DNA of 64,000 nt, taken from positions 1-64,000 of the forward strand of contig NZ_LVZK01000001.1 of the NCBI RefSeq assembly GCF_001652275.1. The letters are read 5' to 3'. Within the stretch, counting starts at the first letter, position 1. Each line of letters starts with the position of its first letter. This DNA is from Peptidiphaga gingivicola (GTDB taxonomy: Bacteria > Actinomycetota > Actinomycetes > Actinomycetales > Actinomycetaceae). Both the position numbers and the translations under genes were made by a program. The notes beneath the pieces were generated by a model, which saw nothing but the letters and a program-made list of their open reading frames with translations, made no database searches and was not told where the DNA came from. This document shows, piece by piece, positions 20,538 through 28,360 of the stretch.

Positions 20538-20605
20538 CGACGCACCTGCTTTCTTGCCTTCATCTTTGCGGCAGTCGCCTTCGCCGCCGCCTTGGTCGTC
20601 TTCAT
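20534..20605 (-). CDS. 23-residue Lys/Ala-rich small protein between menJ and nuoA
   Basis: A 24-codon open frame beginning [14 protein letters not shown] and ending ARKQVRR. It has 10 basic residues and no acidic ones. Its ATG overlaps the stop of the upstream reductase (GCATGA), and its TGA overlaps the nuoA ATG (CGATGA), so it exactly bridges two genes by 4-base overlaps, the same junction used across the operon. A coupling peptide that carries ribosomes into nuoA, or a small complex I-associated protein, are both possible. Its existence as a translated gene is inferred from architecture only. Confidence 0.5.
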   Translation of the reverse strand: MKTTKAAAKATAAKMKARKQVRR

Positions 20606-21867
20606 GCTTTCGGAGCCGCCTTCGCCAACGCCGAGATGAGCCGGTCCATCCAGTCGCCTCCGCGGCGGTCGTAACAGTCGGAGAGCAGCCTCATGACCAG
20701 TCGCATGAGCGTCGGCCGCGGCAGGCCGTGGGCGACGCACATGTGCATGATCCGAGGGCGCTCAATGAGGCGGGCGAAGGCCCGTCCGAGCGAGTAGTAT
20801 CCGCCCAGCTCCTCGCGCATCGCCGCCGGATAGGCCGCGAGAGCCCTGTCTTTCGCTGTGATCGTGGGGCGCGAGTGCGCCTGTGCTATGGCGTCGGCCG
20901 CGAGGCGGCCCGCCTGGAGCGCGTAGGCGATCCCCTCTCCGTTGAACGGCGAGACCATGCCGCCGGCATCGCCCACCAGGAGCAGCCCGTCGGCGTAGTG
21001 CGGCTTGCGGTTGAAGGCCATGGGCAGGGCGGCGCCGCGCAGCCGGCCGACCTGGTTTTCTTCCGTGAATCCCCATTCGGACGAGGCGTTGGCCATCCAC
21101 GCCTTGAACATCGCGCGGTAGTCCAGCCCCGTGGCCTTCGCAGTCGAAGAAAGCGATCCGAGGCCCACGTTGACGATCCCTCCGGCGAGCGGGAAGATCC
21201 ATCCGTAGCCGGGCATGAGATCGGATTTTCCGGGCTTGCCCTTCCACAGCTCCAGATGGGATTCCATGACGGAGTCCGCAGAGCGCCCCGAACGGAAATA
21301 CGTCCGGTAGGCCACTCCCATGGGCCGGTTCATCGCCTTCTCGCGCCCAACCGCAGTCGCGAGGCGAGCGGAGACTCCCCCTGCGTCGACGACGACGGGC
21401 GCTTTGAAGGCGAGCGGCTCGCGTTCCGCCGACTTCGCCTTGACGCCGATCACTCTGCCGCTGCGCTCGTGCAGAATCGGGCCGACGACGGTGACGTTCT
21501 CGCGCAAAACCGCCCCGGATTCCTGGGCTTTCGCCGCGAGCGCGGCGTCGAGCTCCGCGCGTGGGCATGCGAGGCCGAAATTGGGCAGGGAGGCCGTCTC
21601 GGGCCACGGCAGCTCGATAGTGTGGCCGCCTCCAACCGCGCGAAGGCCGGTGTTGCGCGCCCAGCCGCTTGTGTCGACGCCCATGCGGACAAGCTCGGCC
21701 ACGGCGCGGGGCGTGAGGCCGTCTCCACAGACTTTGTCCCGCGGAAACGCCGATTTTTCGAGAAGCAGCACCCTGAGGCCGGCCATGGCGAGATAGTGGG
21801 CGGTCGACGAACCGGCCGGCCCCGCGCCGACGACGACGGCGTCGGCTTGCATGTCGCCCTTGTCCAT
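20602..21867 (-). CDS. geranylgeranyl reductase-family FAD oxidoreductase (MenJ-like)
   Basis: A 421-residue flavoprotein with an N-terminal FAD motif (VVVGAGPAGSSTAHYLA), the VCGDGLTPRA segment and a second FAD motif (GLLLVGDAGGMVSPFNGEGI), typical of the geranylgeranyl reductase/MenJ family that saturates isoprene units on menaquinone tails. It is the gene directly upstream of the small ORF and nuoA, and menG lies upstream after a 176-base gap that probably holds a promoter. Two ATG starts are possible (21867, or five codons later); I kept the longer one. Confidence 0.85.
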   Translation of the reverse strand: MDKGDMQADAVVVGAGPAGSSTAHYLAMAGLRVLLLEKSAFPRDKVCGDGLTPRAVAELVRMGVDTSGWARNTGLRAVGGGHTIELPWPETASLPNFGLACPRAELDAALAAKAQESGAVLRENVTVVGPILHERSGRVIGVKAKSAEREPLAFKAPVVVDAGGVSARLATAVGREKAMNRPMGVAYRTYFRSGRSADSVMESHLELWKGKPGKSDLMPGYGWIFPLAGGIVNVGLGSLSSTAKATGLDYRAMFKAWMANASSEWGFTEENQVGRLRGAALPMAFNRKPHYADGLLLVGDAGGMVSPFNGEGIAYALQAGRLAADAIAQAHSRPTITAKDRALAAYPAAMREELGGYYSLGRAFARLIERPRIMHMCVAHGLPRPTLMRLVMRLLSDCYDRRGGDWMDRLISALAKAAPKA

Positions 21868-22043
21868 TGGTCTCAGTTCCTTTGTGCGCTATTCGGCGCC
21901 ACAATCCTATGCTGTGAGCCACTGCACCGAGAACGGAAAATACGTAACATTCGTCTTTCGATATTGCGAAACGGCGGAATCAAAGGGCTTGGCCTTTCGT
22001 CCCACGCGTCGATGACAAGAAGATCACACCCCGGATCGCGCGC

Positions 22044-22745
22044 TCACATCGGCCGAACGGCCCTGTGAATCGCGACGATGCCTCCCGTCAGGTTTCGGTA
22101 CGCGACCGAACGCCACCCGGCGTCCTGGATCATTCGAGCCAAGTCGGCTTGATCGGGCCAGGCGAGGATCGACTCGCCCAGGTAGTCGTAGGCCGATTCG
22201 TCTGAGGAGAACGCCTCTGACAGCGCGGGGACGACGGAGCCCAAATAGAAGGAATACAGCCTGCGCATCGGCCCCCACACGGGGGTGGAGAATTCTGCGA
22301 TTGCCAAGCGCCCGCCGGGTTTGGCCACACGCAGCATTTCCTTCAGGGCCTTGCGCGGGTCGTTGACGTTGCGCAGCCCGTAGGACATCGTGACGACGTC
22401 GAAAGCCCCGTCGGCGAAAGGCAGGCGCATGGCGTCGCCGGCCACGCAGGGTATTTCGGGGCGGCGCGAGCGGGCTTCGGAGAGCATGCCCAGGGAGAAG
22501 TCGCACGCGAGGGCGGATGCGCCGTTCTCGGCGTAGGAGGCCGTGGACGTCGCGGTTCCCGCTGCGAGGTCGAGGATGCGGTCTCCCGGCCCGGCCGCCA
22601 CCGCCGCGGCCACTGCCGCCCGCCAGACTCTGACCTGGCCGAGGGAGGCGACGTCGTTCATAAGGTCGTAACGGGAGGCGACCTCGTCGAACATCCTGGA
22701 GACTTCCCCGGGCTTCTTCTTCAGACTCGCGCGGCGGTTTGCCAT
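22044..22745 (-). CDS. menG: demethylmenaquinone methyltransferase
   Basis: A 233-residue SAM-dependent methyltransferase of the UbiE/MenG family that performs the last step of menaquinone synthesis. The SAM motif is ILDLAAGTATSTA, and the family segments FDEVASRYDLMND and TMSYGLRNVNDPRKALKEMLRVAKPGG are clear. I chose the ATG at 22745, preceded by GAAAGGGGACGC; a start 17 codons upstream (22796) is open but lacks this site. It faces away from menB, with a repeat-filled gap between them. Confidence 0.93.
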   Translation of the reverse strand: MANRRASLKKKPGEVSRMFDEVASRYDLMNDVASLGQVRVWRAAVAAAVAAGPGDRILDLAAGTATSTASYAENGASALACDFSLGMLSEARSRRPEIPCVAGDAMRLPFADGAFDVVTMSYGLRNVNDPRKALKEMLRVAKPGGRLAIAEFSTPVWGPMRRLYSFYLGSVVPALSEAFSSDESAYDYLGESILAWPDQADLARMIQDAGWRSVAYRNLTGGIVAIHRAVRPM

Positions 22746-22890
22746 GCCGTGCGTCCCCTTTCCTCGCCGCGTGCCTTCTCTGGGCATTCTTGGCAATGCG
22801 TCTCGTTTTCCGCCATGCGCTTTCCTTCGCCATGGGCCCTTGTTCGGGCGAGTCGCATTCTACTAGCCTCTCTCACGCCGGTCCGCGCAT

Positions 22891-23005
22891 ACCAAGCCCG
22901 CCGCCCTTCTCACACCAAGCCCGCCGCCCTTCTCACACCAAGCCCGCCCGCCTTCGCATACCAAGCCCGCCCGCCTTCGCACACCAGTCCCGCCCGCCTT
23001 CTCAC
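22891..23005. repeat. five tandem copies of a 23-bp GC-rich repeat
   Basis: The unit begins ACCAAGCCCGCC and ends CTTCTCAC or CTTCGCAT. Copies start at 22891, 22914, 22937, 22960 and 22983, an exact 23-base period. It lies in the 310-base divergent gap between menG and menB. The period is about two helical turns, but no function is evident, and it may simply be a replication-slippage array. Confidence 0.9.
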
Positions 23006-23055
23006 GGCGCGCAGGCTCCCAGCGCCGTCAAGCCTCACGACTTAAACTTTCATCC

Positions 23056-24078
23056 ATGGACGAATTCCCTCCGCTTCCCGCGGCAGTCTCCGAGACCTTC
23101 GACCCCGAGCGCTGGCGCGACGTCGCCGGACTCGATTTGCAGGACGTCACCTATCACCGCGGAGTCGAACGCACCCGGGGGGCCGACGGCGCCGTCGTCG
23201 CGTGCGCCGACCTCCCCGTCGTCCGCATCGCCTTCAACCGCCCCGAGCTGCGCAACGCCTTTCGGCCCGAAACAGTCGACTCGCTCTACCGTGCACTCGA
23301 CTGCGCCAGGCTCGACCCGTCCGTGGGCGCCGTCGTCCTCACGGGCAACGGCCCCTCCCCCAAGGACGGCGGGTGGGCTTTCTGCTCGGGAGGCGACCAG
23401 CGCGTGCGCGGACGCGACGGGTACAGGTATGAGGGCGCCGCGAACGGCGAGGCGAGGTCCGACGCCGAAATCTCGCCCGCCGGGCGCGCGCCCGGCGGAC
23501 GTCCCTCCGGAGGGCGCCCGTCCAACGGCAGGCTGCACATCCTCGAGGTCCAACGGCTCATCCGGAACATGCCAAAGGTCGTCATCGCCGCTGTTTCGGG
23601 ATGGGCCGCGGGCGGCGGGCACTCCCTCCACGTGGTCTGCGACCTGTCCGTCGCCTCGCTCGAACACGCCCGCTTCAAGCAGACAGACGCAAACGTCGGG
23701 TCGTTCGACGCAGGGTACGGCTCTCAGCTGCTCGCTCGCCAAGTGGGCGACCGCAGAGCCCGGGAGATCTTCTTCCTGGCGCGGCCCTATTCGGCGGAGG
23801 ACGCCGTCGCCTGGGGCGCTGTCAACGAGGCGGTCCCCCACGCCGAGCTGGAGGATCGCGCGCTCGAGTACGCGGCAACCGTGGCGCAGAAGTCCCCGCA
23901 GGCCATCCGCATGCTCAAGCTCGCCTTCAATGCCGCCGACGACGGCATCGCCGGCATGCAGGCCTTCGCGGGCGAGGCCACCCGGCTCGCATACATGACC
24001 GAGGAGGCCCGCGAGGGGCGCGACGCCTTCCTCGAACGACGCTCCCCCGACTGGTCGCCCTTCCCTTACTATGCGTGA
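23056..24078 (+). CDS. menB: 1,4-dihydroxy-2-naphthoyl-CoA synthase
   Basis: A 340-residue crotonase-fold enzyme that cyclises o-succinylbenzoyl-CoA in menaquinone synthesis. Diagnostic segments are FNRPELRNAF, SGGDQRVRGRDGY, WAAGGGHSLHVVCDLS and the C-terminal SPDWSPFPYYA. A Gly/Pro/Arg-rich insert of about 30 residues (around 135-165) is longer than in many homologues. The ATG at 23056 follows the repeat-rich gap. menE starts 11 bases after the stop. Confidence 0.95.
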   Translation: MDEFPPLPAAVSETFDPERWRDVAGLDLQDVTYHRGVERTRGADGAVVACADLPVVRIAFNRPELRNAFRPETVDSLYRALDCARLDPSVGAVVLTGNGPSPKDGGWAFCSGGDQRVRGRDGYRYEGAANGEARSDAEISPAGRAPGGRPSGGRPSNGRLHILEVQRLIRNMPKVVIAAVSGWAAGGGHSLHVVCDLSVASLEHARFKQTDANVGSFDAGYGSQLLARQVGDRRAREIFFLARPYSAEDAVAWGAVNEAVPHAELEDRALEYAATVAQKSPQAIRMLKLAFNAADDGIAGMQAFAGEATRLAYMTEEAREGRDAFLERRSPDWSPFPYYA

Positions 24079-24089
24079 GGCCGATTGCC

Positions 24090-25385
24090 ATGAGTGAGTC
24101 CGACTTGAACCCCTCCCACAGCTCCGCCGGCCTTCGCGCGGTCGCGGGCGGCACGAGTCCCGCCTCCCGCGAGCGCACCCTCGACGTCGCCCGGCGGCTC
24201 GCTTCCTTCCGGCGCAGCCCGTCCCGGAAGCTCGACCCGTCCGGGCAGCCTCATCCCCCGACGATGCTGACGGACGAATCGCTCGTCCATGGCGGCAATC
24301 CGGTTGACGCCGCCTTCGCTTGTGGCCCAATCCCGCCCGAAACGGCTTTGATTTTGCGAACTTCGGGTTCGACGACGGGCGTGGGAAGCCTCGTGGCGAT
24401 CTCGCGGGACGCCCTCCTCGCCTCCGCCGAGGCGACCGAGGAGGCCCTCGGCGGCCCCGGGCATTGGGCCACATGCCTGCCCACCAACCACATCGCCGGT
24501 TTTCAGACCCAGTTCCGTTCGGCAGCCGCCGGCCTGACCTCTATCGACGCCGGGGCCGGCCGTCCCGAAGACCTCGCGCGGGCCGCCGACTTTGACGGGA
24601 AGTCCGCGCCTCTTTACGCATCGCTCGTTCCCACGCAGCTCAGGCGCCTTCTCGCCAGTTCGGCCGCGCGAGCCGCCAGGCGCTTCGACGCCGTCCTCGT
24701 GGGAGGGGCCGCCGCAGGCGCCAGGCTTCTGGAGGCCGCCCGGGCCGCTGGCCTGAAGGTCGTCACCACGTATGGAATGACGGAAACCTGCGGCGGCTGC
24801 GTGTACGACGGACGCCCCATCGGGGACACCCGCGTCGCCGTCGAAGACGGCCGCATCGTTTTGTCGGGCTCGGCGGTGGCGCTCGGATACGTGGGAGGCC
24901 CCGATTTCGCCGGGACGTTCCGCACGAGCGACGTCGGCCGCCTGGAAGCCGGCCGCCTGACCGTGCTCGGGAGGGCCGACGACGCGATCACCACGGGCGG
25001 CATGACGATCATGCCCGCCGTCGTCGAAGAGGCTCTCGCGCGCAGCGGGGCGGGCGAAAGCGTCGTCGTCGGAATCGACGACGACGAATGGGGCGAGATA
25101 GCTGTGGCCGTCGTGGGCGCGACGGGGCTTTCCCGGCCGACTGCCTCCAAGATGCGCAAGGCGATCGCCGAAGAGCACGGGAAGGCCTACGTTCCCAGGT
25201 TGTTCCTCAGCTTCTCGGACCTCGGGCTTTCGGATCCCGGGCACTCAGAGTCCGGGCCTTCGGATCCCGAGCCCTCGGGCGCCGGCTCCGGCGGCGTTCC
25301 GCTGACCACATCCGGCAAGCCGGACAGACGCGCAATCCGCGAGCTCGTCCGCCGCGCCTTGGACCGCCGTTCTCCTTCTTCGTAG
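24090..25385 (+). CDS. menE: o-succinylbenzoate-CoA ligase
   Basis: A 431-residue acyl-adenylate-forming enzyme that activates o-succinylbenzoate for MenB. It carries the P-loop RTSGSTTGVG, the A5 motif TTYGMTETCGG, the TSDVGRLEAGRLTVLGRADD hinge region and a C-terminal TTSGKPDRRAIRELV holding the catalytic lysine. A Ser/Pro-rich repeat (SDLGLSDPGHSESGPSDPEPSG) is inserted shortly before this lysine motif, an unusual linker. The ATG follows the menB stop by 11 bases. Confidence 0.92.
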   Translation: MSESDLNPSHSSAGLRAVAGGTSPASRERTLDVARRLASFRRSPSRKLDPSGQPHPPTMLTDESLVHGGNPVDAAFACGPIPPETALILRTSGSTTGVGSLVAISRDALLASAEATEEALGGPGHWATCLPTNHIAGFQTQFRSAAAGLTSIDAGAGRPEDLARAADFDGKSAPLYASLVPTQLRRLLASSAARAARRFDAVLVGGAAAGARLLEAARAAGLKVVTTYGMTETCGGCVYDGRPIGDTRVAVEDGRIVLSGSAVALGYVGGPDFAGTFRTSDVGRLEAGRLTVLGRADDAITTGGMTIMPAVVEEALARSGAGESVVVGIDDDEWGEIAVAVVGATGLSRPTASKMRKAIAEEHGKAYVPRLFLSFSDLGLSDPGHSESGPSDPEPSGAGSGGVPLTTSGKPDRRAIRELVRRALDRRSPSS

Positions 25386-25463
25386 CGCCTCGCTTCGAAC
25401 CGCCGGCCCCGTTCTCGCAGCGCGGCGCGCCAGAACGCGACGAACCGCCGGTATCATGGCTCC

Positions 25464-26351
25464 GTGGCGGTTTCAGATTGGATCGAAGGGGCGCGCCCAA
25501 AGACGCTGCCCGCAGCTTTGGCCCCTGTCATGGCTGGGACGGCGGTGGCGCTGCACATGGGCGAAGCGTCCCTCGTCCGCGCCGCGCTCGCGGCCGTTCT
25601 CGCCCTCGCGCTGCAGGTGGGGGTCAATTTCGCCAACGACTATTCGGACGGGATCAGGGGCGCGGACGCCGTCCGCTCCGGCCCTCCGCGGCTGACCGGC
25701 GGAGGCAAGGCGTCCCCCGGCACGGTCAGGAGCGCCGCGTTCGCGGCCTTCGGAGTCGGCTCGGCGGCCGGCCTCGCTCTGGTGGCGCTGTCCGGCCAAT
25801 GGCAGCTGCTTCTCGTCGGCGTCGCGGCCCTCGCAGCGGCTTGGTTTTACACCGGAGGCAGCCGCCCGTACGGATACATGGGCCTCGGGGAGGCGTTCGT
25901 CTTCGTCTTCTTCGGGCTCGTCGCGACGGCGGGAACGACTTACACGCAGGCGCTGTCGGTCCCCTGGCAGAGCTGGCTCGCGGCCTGCGCCGTCGGCTCG
26001 GCGGCCTGCGCGCTGCTCATGGTCAACAACATTCGCGACATCCCAACCGACGCCGACGTCGGCAAGAACACCCTCGCGGTCCGGATCGGCGACAGGCGGG
26101 CCAGGCGGGCCTTCGCCGCCCTGGTCGCTGTGCCGGTCGTCACACCACTCGCACTGATCGGAGACCTCGGCCTCTGGGCCGCCTTGGTCGCCGCGCCAAC
26201 CTCCCTCCTCGCCTGGCGCGCCGTCTCGCCCGTGCTCGCAGGCGCCGGCGGACGCGATCTGATTCCCGCCCTCCGCACCGCGGGCCAGGCGGAGCTCGCC
26301 TTTGGCGTAACTCTCTTTCTGGCTTACGCGGGGGCCGTTTACCTACACTAA
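25464..26351 (+). CDS. menA: 1,4-dihydroxy-2-naphthoate polyprenyltransferase
   Basis: A 295-residue UbiA-family membrane enzyme that attaches the polyprenyl tail to DHNA. The first aspartate motif NFANDYSDGIRG and the second NNIRDIPTDADVGKNTLAV are both present, with about eight predicted helices. GTG start at 25464. It is the natural consumer of the product of the prenyl synthase at 3375-4370. Confidence 0.95.
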   Translation: MAVSDWIEGARPKTLPAALAPVMAGTAVALHMGEASLVRAALAAVLALALQVGVNFANDYSDGIRGADAVRSGPPRLTGGGKASPGTVRSAAFAAFGVGSAAGLALVALSGQWQLLLVGVAALAAAWFYTGGSRPYGYMGLGEAFVFVFFGLVATAGTTYTQALSVPWQSWLAACAVGSAACALLMVNNIRDIPTDADVGKNTLAVRIGDRRARRAFAALVAVPVVTPLALIGDLGLWAALVAAPTSLLAWRAVSPVLAGAGGRDLIPALRTAGQAELAFGVTLFLAYAGAVYLH

Positions 26352-26356
26352 GTTCC

Positions 26357-26917
26357 ATGCCCCGTGTCATGCTTGCCATCACGATCGTCGCCCTCTGCAT
26401 CTACGGGATCATCGACTGCGCTCGCACGCCGAAAGAGTCGATGCCGGGGCGCCTGCCCAAGCCCGTCTGGATCGTCGTCGCCTTGATCCCGGTCGTCGGC
26501 GCTCTCCTGTGGCTTCTCCTCTCGTGGCCGATCAAGCACCCGGACGGCTTCGGAACGATCGAGGTCGGACGGGGACGTCCGCGCAGGCACGAGCCCGAGG
26601 GGCCGATCGCTCCCGACGACGATCCCGAGTTCCTCGCCAAACTCGACGCCCGGAATCGCTTCGCCGAGTGGGAGCGCCAGCAGGCCAAGGCGGGGGGCAA
26701 ATCCGGAGACGGCGGCAAGCCCGGAGACAACGACGCAGGCAAGGACGCCGCCGGCAAAAACCCCGACGGCGGCCCCGGCCACGATGACGCTTCCGGGCCC
26801 CAGAAGGCCCCGAAAGGCAAAACTTCCGAAGAGGGCGACCCATTCGCTTCGCAGTTCGACGATCTCGATGCAGAACTCCGCAAGTTTCTAGACGACGAGG
26901 GCTCGCAGTCCGCTTGA
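26357..26917 (+). CDS. PLDc_N-domain membrane protein
   Basis: A 186-residue protein with two predicted membrane segments in its first ~60 residues (LAITIVALCIYGIIDC and VWIVVALIPVVGALLWLLLSW), matching the PLDc_N (phospholipase D nuclease N-terminal) arrangement. A disordered Gly/Asp/Lys-rich cytoplasmic tail follows. PLDc_N proteins are common beside menaquinone or cytochrome-biogenesis genes in actinobacteria, but their role is not established. It starts 5 bases after menA and is probably cotranscribed. Confidence 0.8.
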   Translation: MPRVMLAITIVALCIYGIIDCARTPKESMPGRLPKPVWIVVALIPVVGALLWLLLSWPIKHPDGFGTIEVGRGRPRRHEPEGPIAPDDDPEFLAKLDARNRFAEWERQQAKAGGKSGDGGKPGDNDAGKDAAGKNPDGGPGHDDASGPQKAPKGKTSEEGDPFASQFDDLDAELRKFLDDEGSQSA

Positions 26918-27035
26918 CGGACGAATAGATCCACAAACGCATGGGTCCGCAGCCGCGCCGACGTCGAGCTCCCTGTACCGAGTCAAGGCTTTGAAGAGGC
27001 TCAGAATCTGGCGGCAACGACGAGAGGGGACGACG

Positions 27036-28151
27036 TTGATCGAGGTTTCCGCGCAGCAGGTGCTGGCATGGCGGTTGCACAGGCAGTGCCTGGAACCGTT
27101 GACGGACGCGTGCCCTGTTGAGATCGTCGGACGGCTCTGCGGTGTGCAGGCGCAGGTGGCTTCTGCTGCCGAGACTGCTATCGGCTTACGGCAACGCAGC
27201 CCGCGACCCGAAGGGGTCAAGCGTGCCTACTCCGACCGCTCGCTTGTCAGGACTTGGGCGATGCGCGGAACGCTGCACGCGATGCGGTCTGCGGACGCAG
27301 CGGAGTATCTGTCGCTGCTGGCCGGCGCTCGTACGTGGACCAAGCCCGCCTGGTCACGGCACTTCGGCGCTACGCCTGAGGAGGTCGATCAACTGACGGA
27401 GTCTGTCGCCGACCTCCTCGACGGTCAGGCGCTGTCTCGCGACGAGCTGGTGAGCGAGCTGGTTCGGGACAAACGGTTCACGGGGATGGAAGAGCAGCTG
27501 CGCTCCGGGTGGGGCGCCCTGCTCAAGCCTCTCGCATGGCAGGGCGCCTTGTGCTATGGCCCGAGGCGCTCTTCGAAGGTGACATTTACCAACCCTGCCA
27601 GTTTTCTGAAGAACTGGAATGGGTTGCCTGATCCCGCGCAGGCAGCACCGGCGGTCATCAAGCGTTACCTCTCCGTCTATGGCCCAGCGACCCCTGAAAC
27701 CTTTGACGCGTGGCTTTCGCGCAACAGCAACAAGAAGTCAACGCTCAAAGCCTGGTTCGCCAGTCTTGGCGAGCAAATCGTCGAGGTGCGGGTGGAGGAT
27801 GAGCCTCGATATCTGCTCGCCGAGCATGAGGACGAGCTCGCGGTCACCCAGCCCAGCCACGTTACCCGCCTCCTGGGAGCGTTCGACCAGTTCGTCCTTG
27901 GTCCTGGGACCAAGGACACTCACATGCTGGCGAATGAGCATCGCTCGCTGGTGAGCAAGGCTGCGGGTTGGATCGCTCCCGTCCTGACCCAGGGAGGGCG
28001 GATCACCGGCGTCTGGGAAATGGACGACGGGAACCTTGTCGTCACCCCGTTTCCAGGCGAGCAGGCGCCGCCGTCCAAGGCGCTGGAGGATGCAGCTGCG
28101 CGGCTTGCAGCGGTGCATGGTTTGGCGAAAGTGACACCGCGAGTGGGATGA
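27036..28151 (+). CDS. winged-helix DNA-binding domain protein (HTH_42 / YcaQ-AlkX-like)
   Basis: A 371-residue protein of the family of winged-helix proteins related to YcaQ/AlkZ DNA glycosylases (HTH_42). Typical segments are CGVQAQVASAAETAIGLR, SLVRTWAMRGTLHAMRSADAAEYLSLL, and the C-terminal GAFDQFVLGPGTKD and VWEMDDGNLVVTPF. I prefer the TTG at 27036, which follows AGAGGGGACGACG; an ATG at 26991 would add 15 residues. It could repair alkylated or cross-linked DNA, but many members are uncharacterised. Confidence 0.8.
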   Translation: MIEVSAQQVLAWRLHRQCLEPLTDACPVEIVGRLCGVQAQVASAAETAIGLRQRSPRPEGVKRAYSDRSLVRTWAMRGTLHAMRSADAAEYLSLLAGARTWTKPAWSRHFGATPEEVDQLTESVADLLDGQALSRDELVSELVRDKRFTGMEEQLRSGWGALLKPLAWQGALCYGPRRSSKVTFTNPASFLKNWNGLPDPAQAAPAVIKRYLSVYGPATPETFDAWLSRNSNKKSTLKAWFASLGEQIVEVRVEDEPRYLLAEHEDELAVTQPSHVTRLLGAFDQFVLGPGTKDTHMLANEHRSLVSKAAGWIAPVLTQGGRITGVWEMDDGNLVVTPFPGEQAPPSKALEDAAARLAAVHGLAKVTPRVG

Positions 28152-28360
28152 CCTCGACGTCGTCGGATCCGCCGACGAGTTTCCCACCGCGGACGCCAAC
28201 GACGGCCCGGACATCGAAGAAGCGGTTGCAGATGCCGACGATCCCCGCCAAACCGCTTTCCCCGGAAGACGGATGCCATGCCGCTCGCCGCAAGGGAACG
28301 CCATGCCGTTCGCCACGGCAGAACGCCACAGGCCGCATCTGCCGGAAAGCAGCCGCTAGA

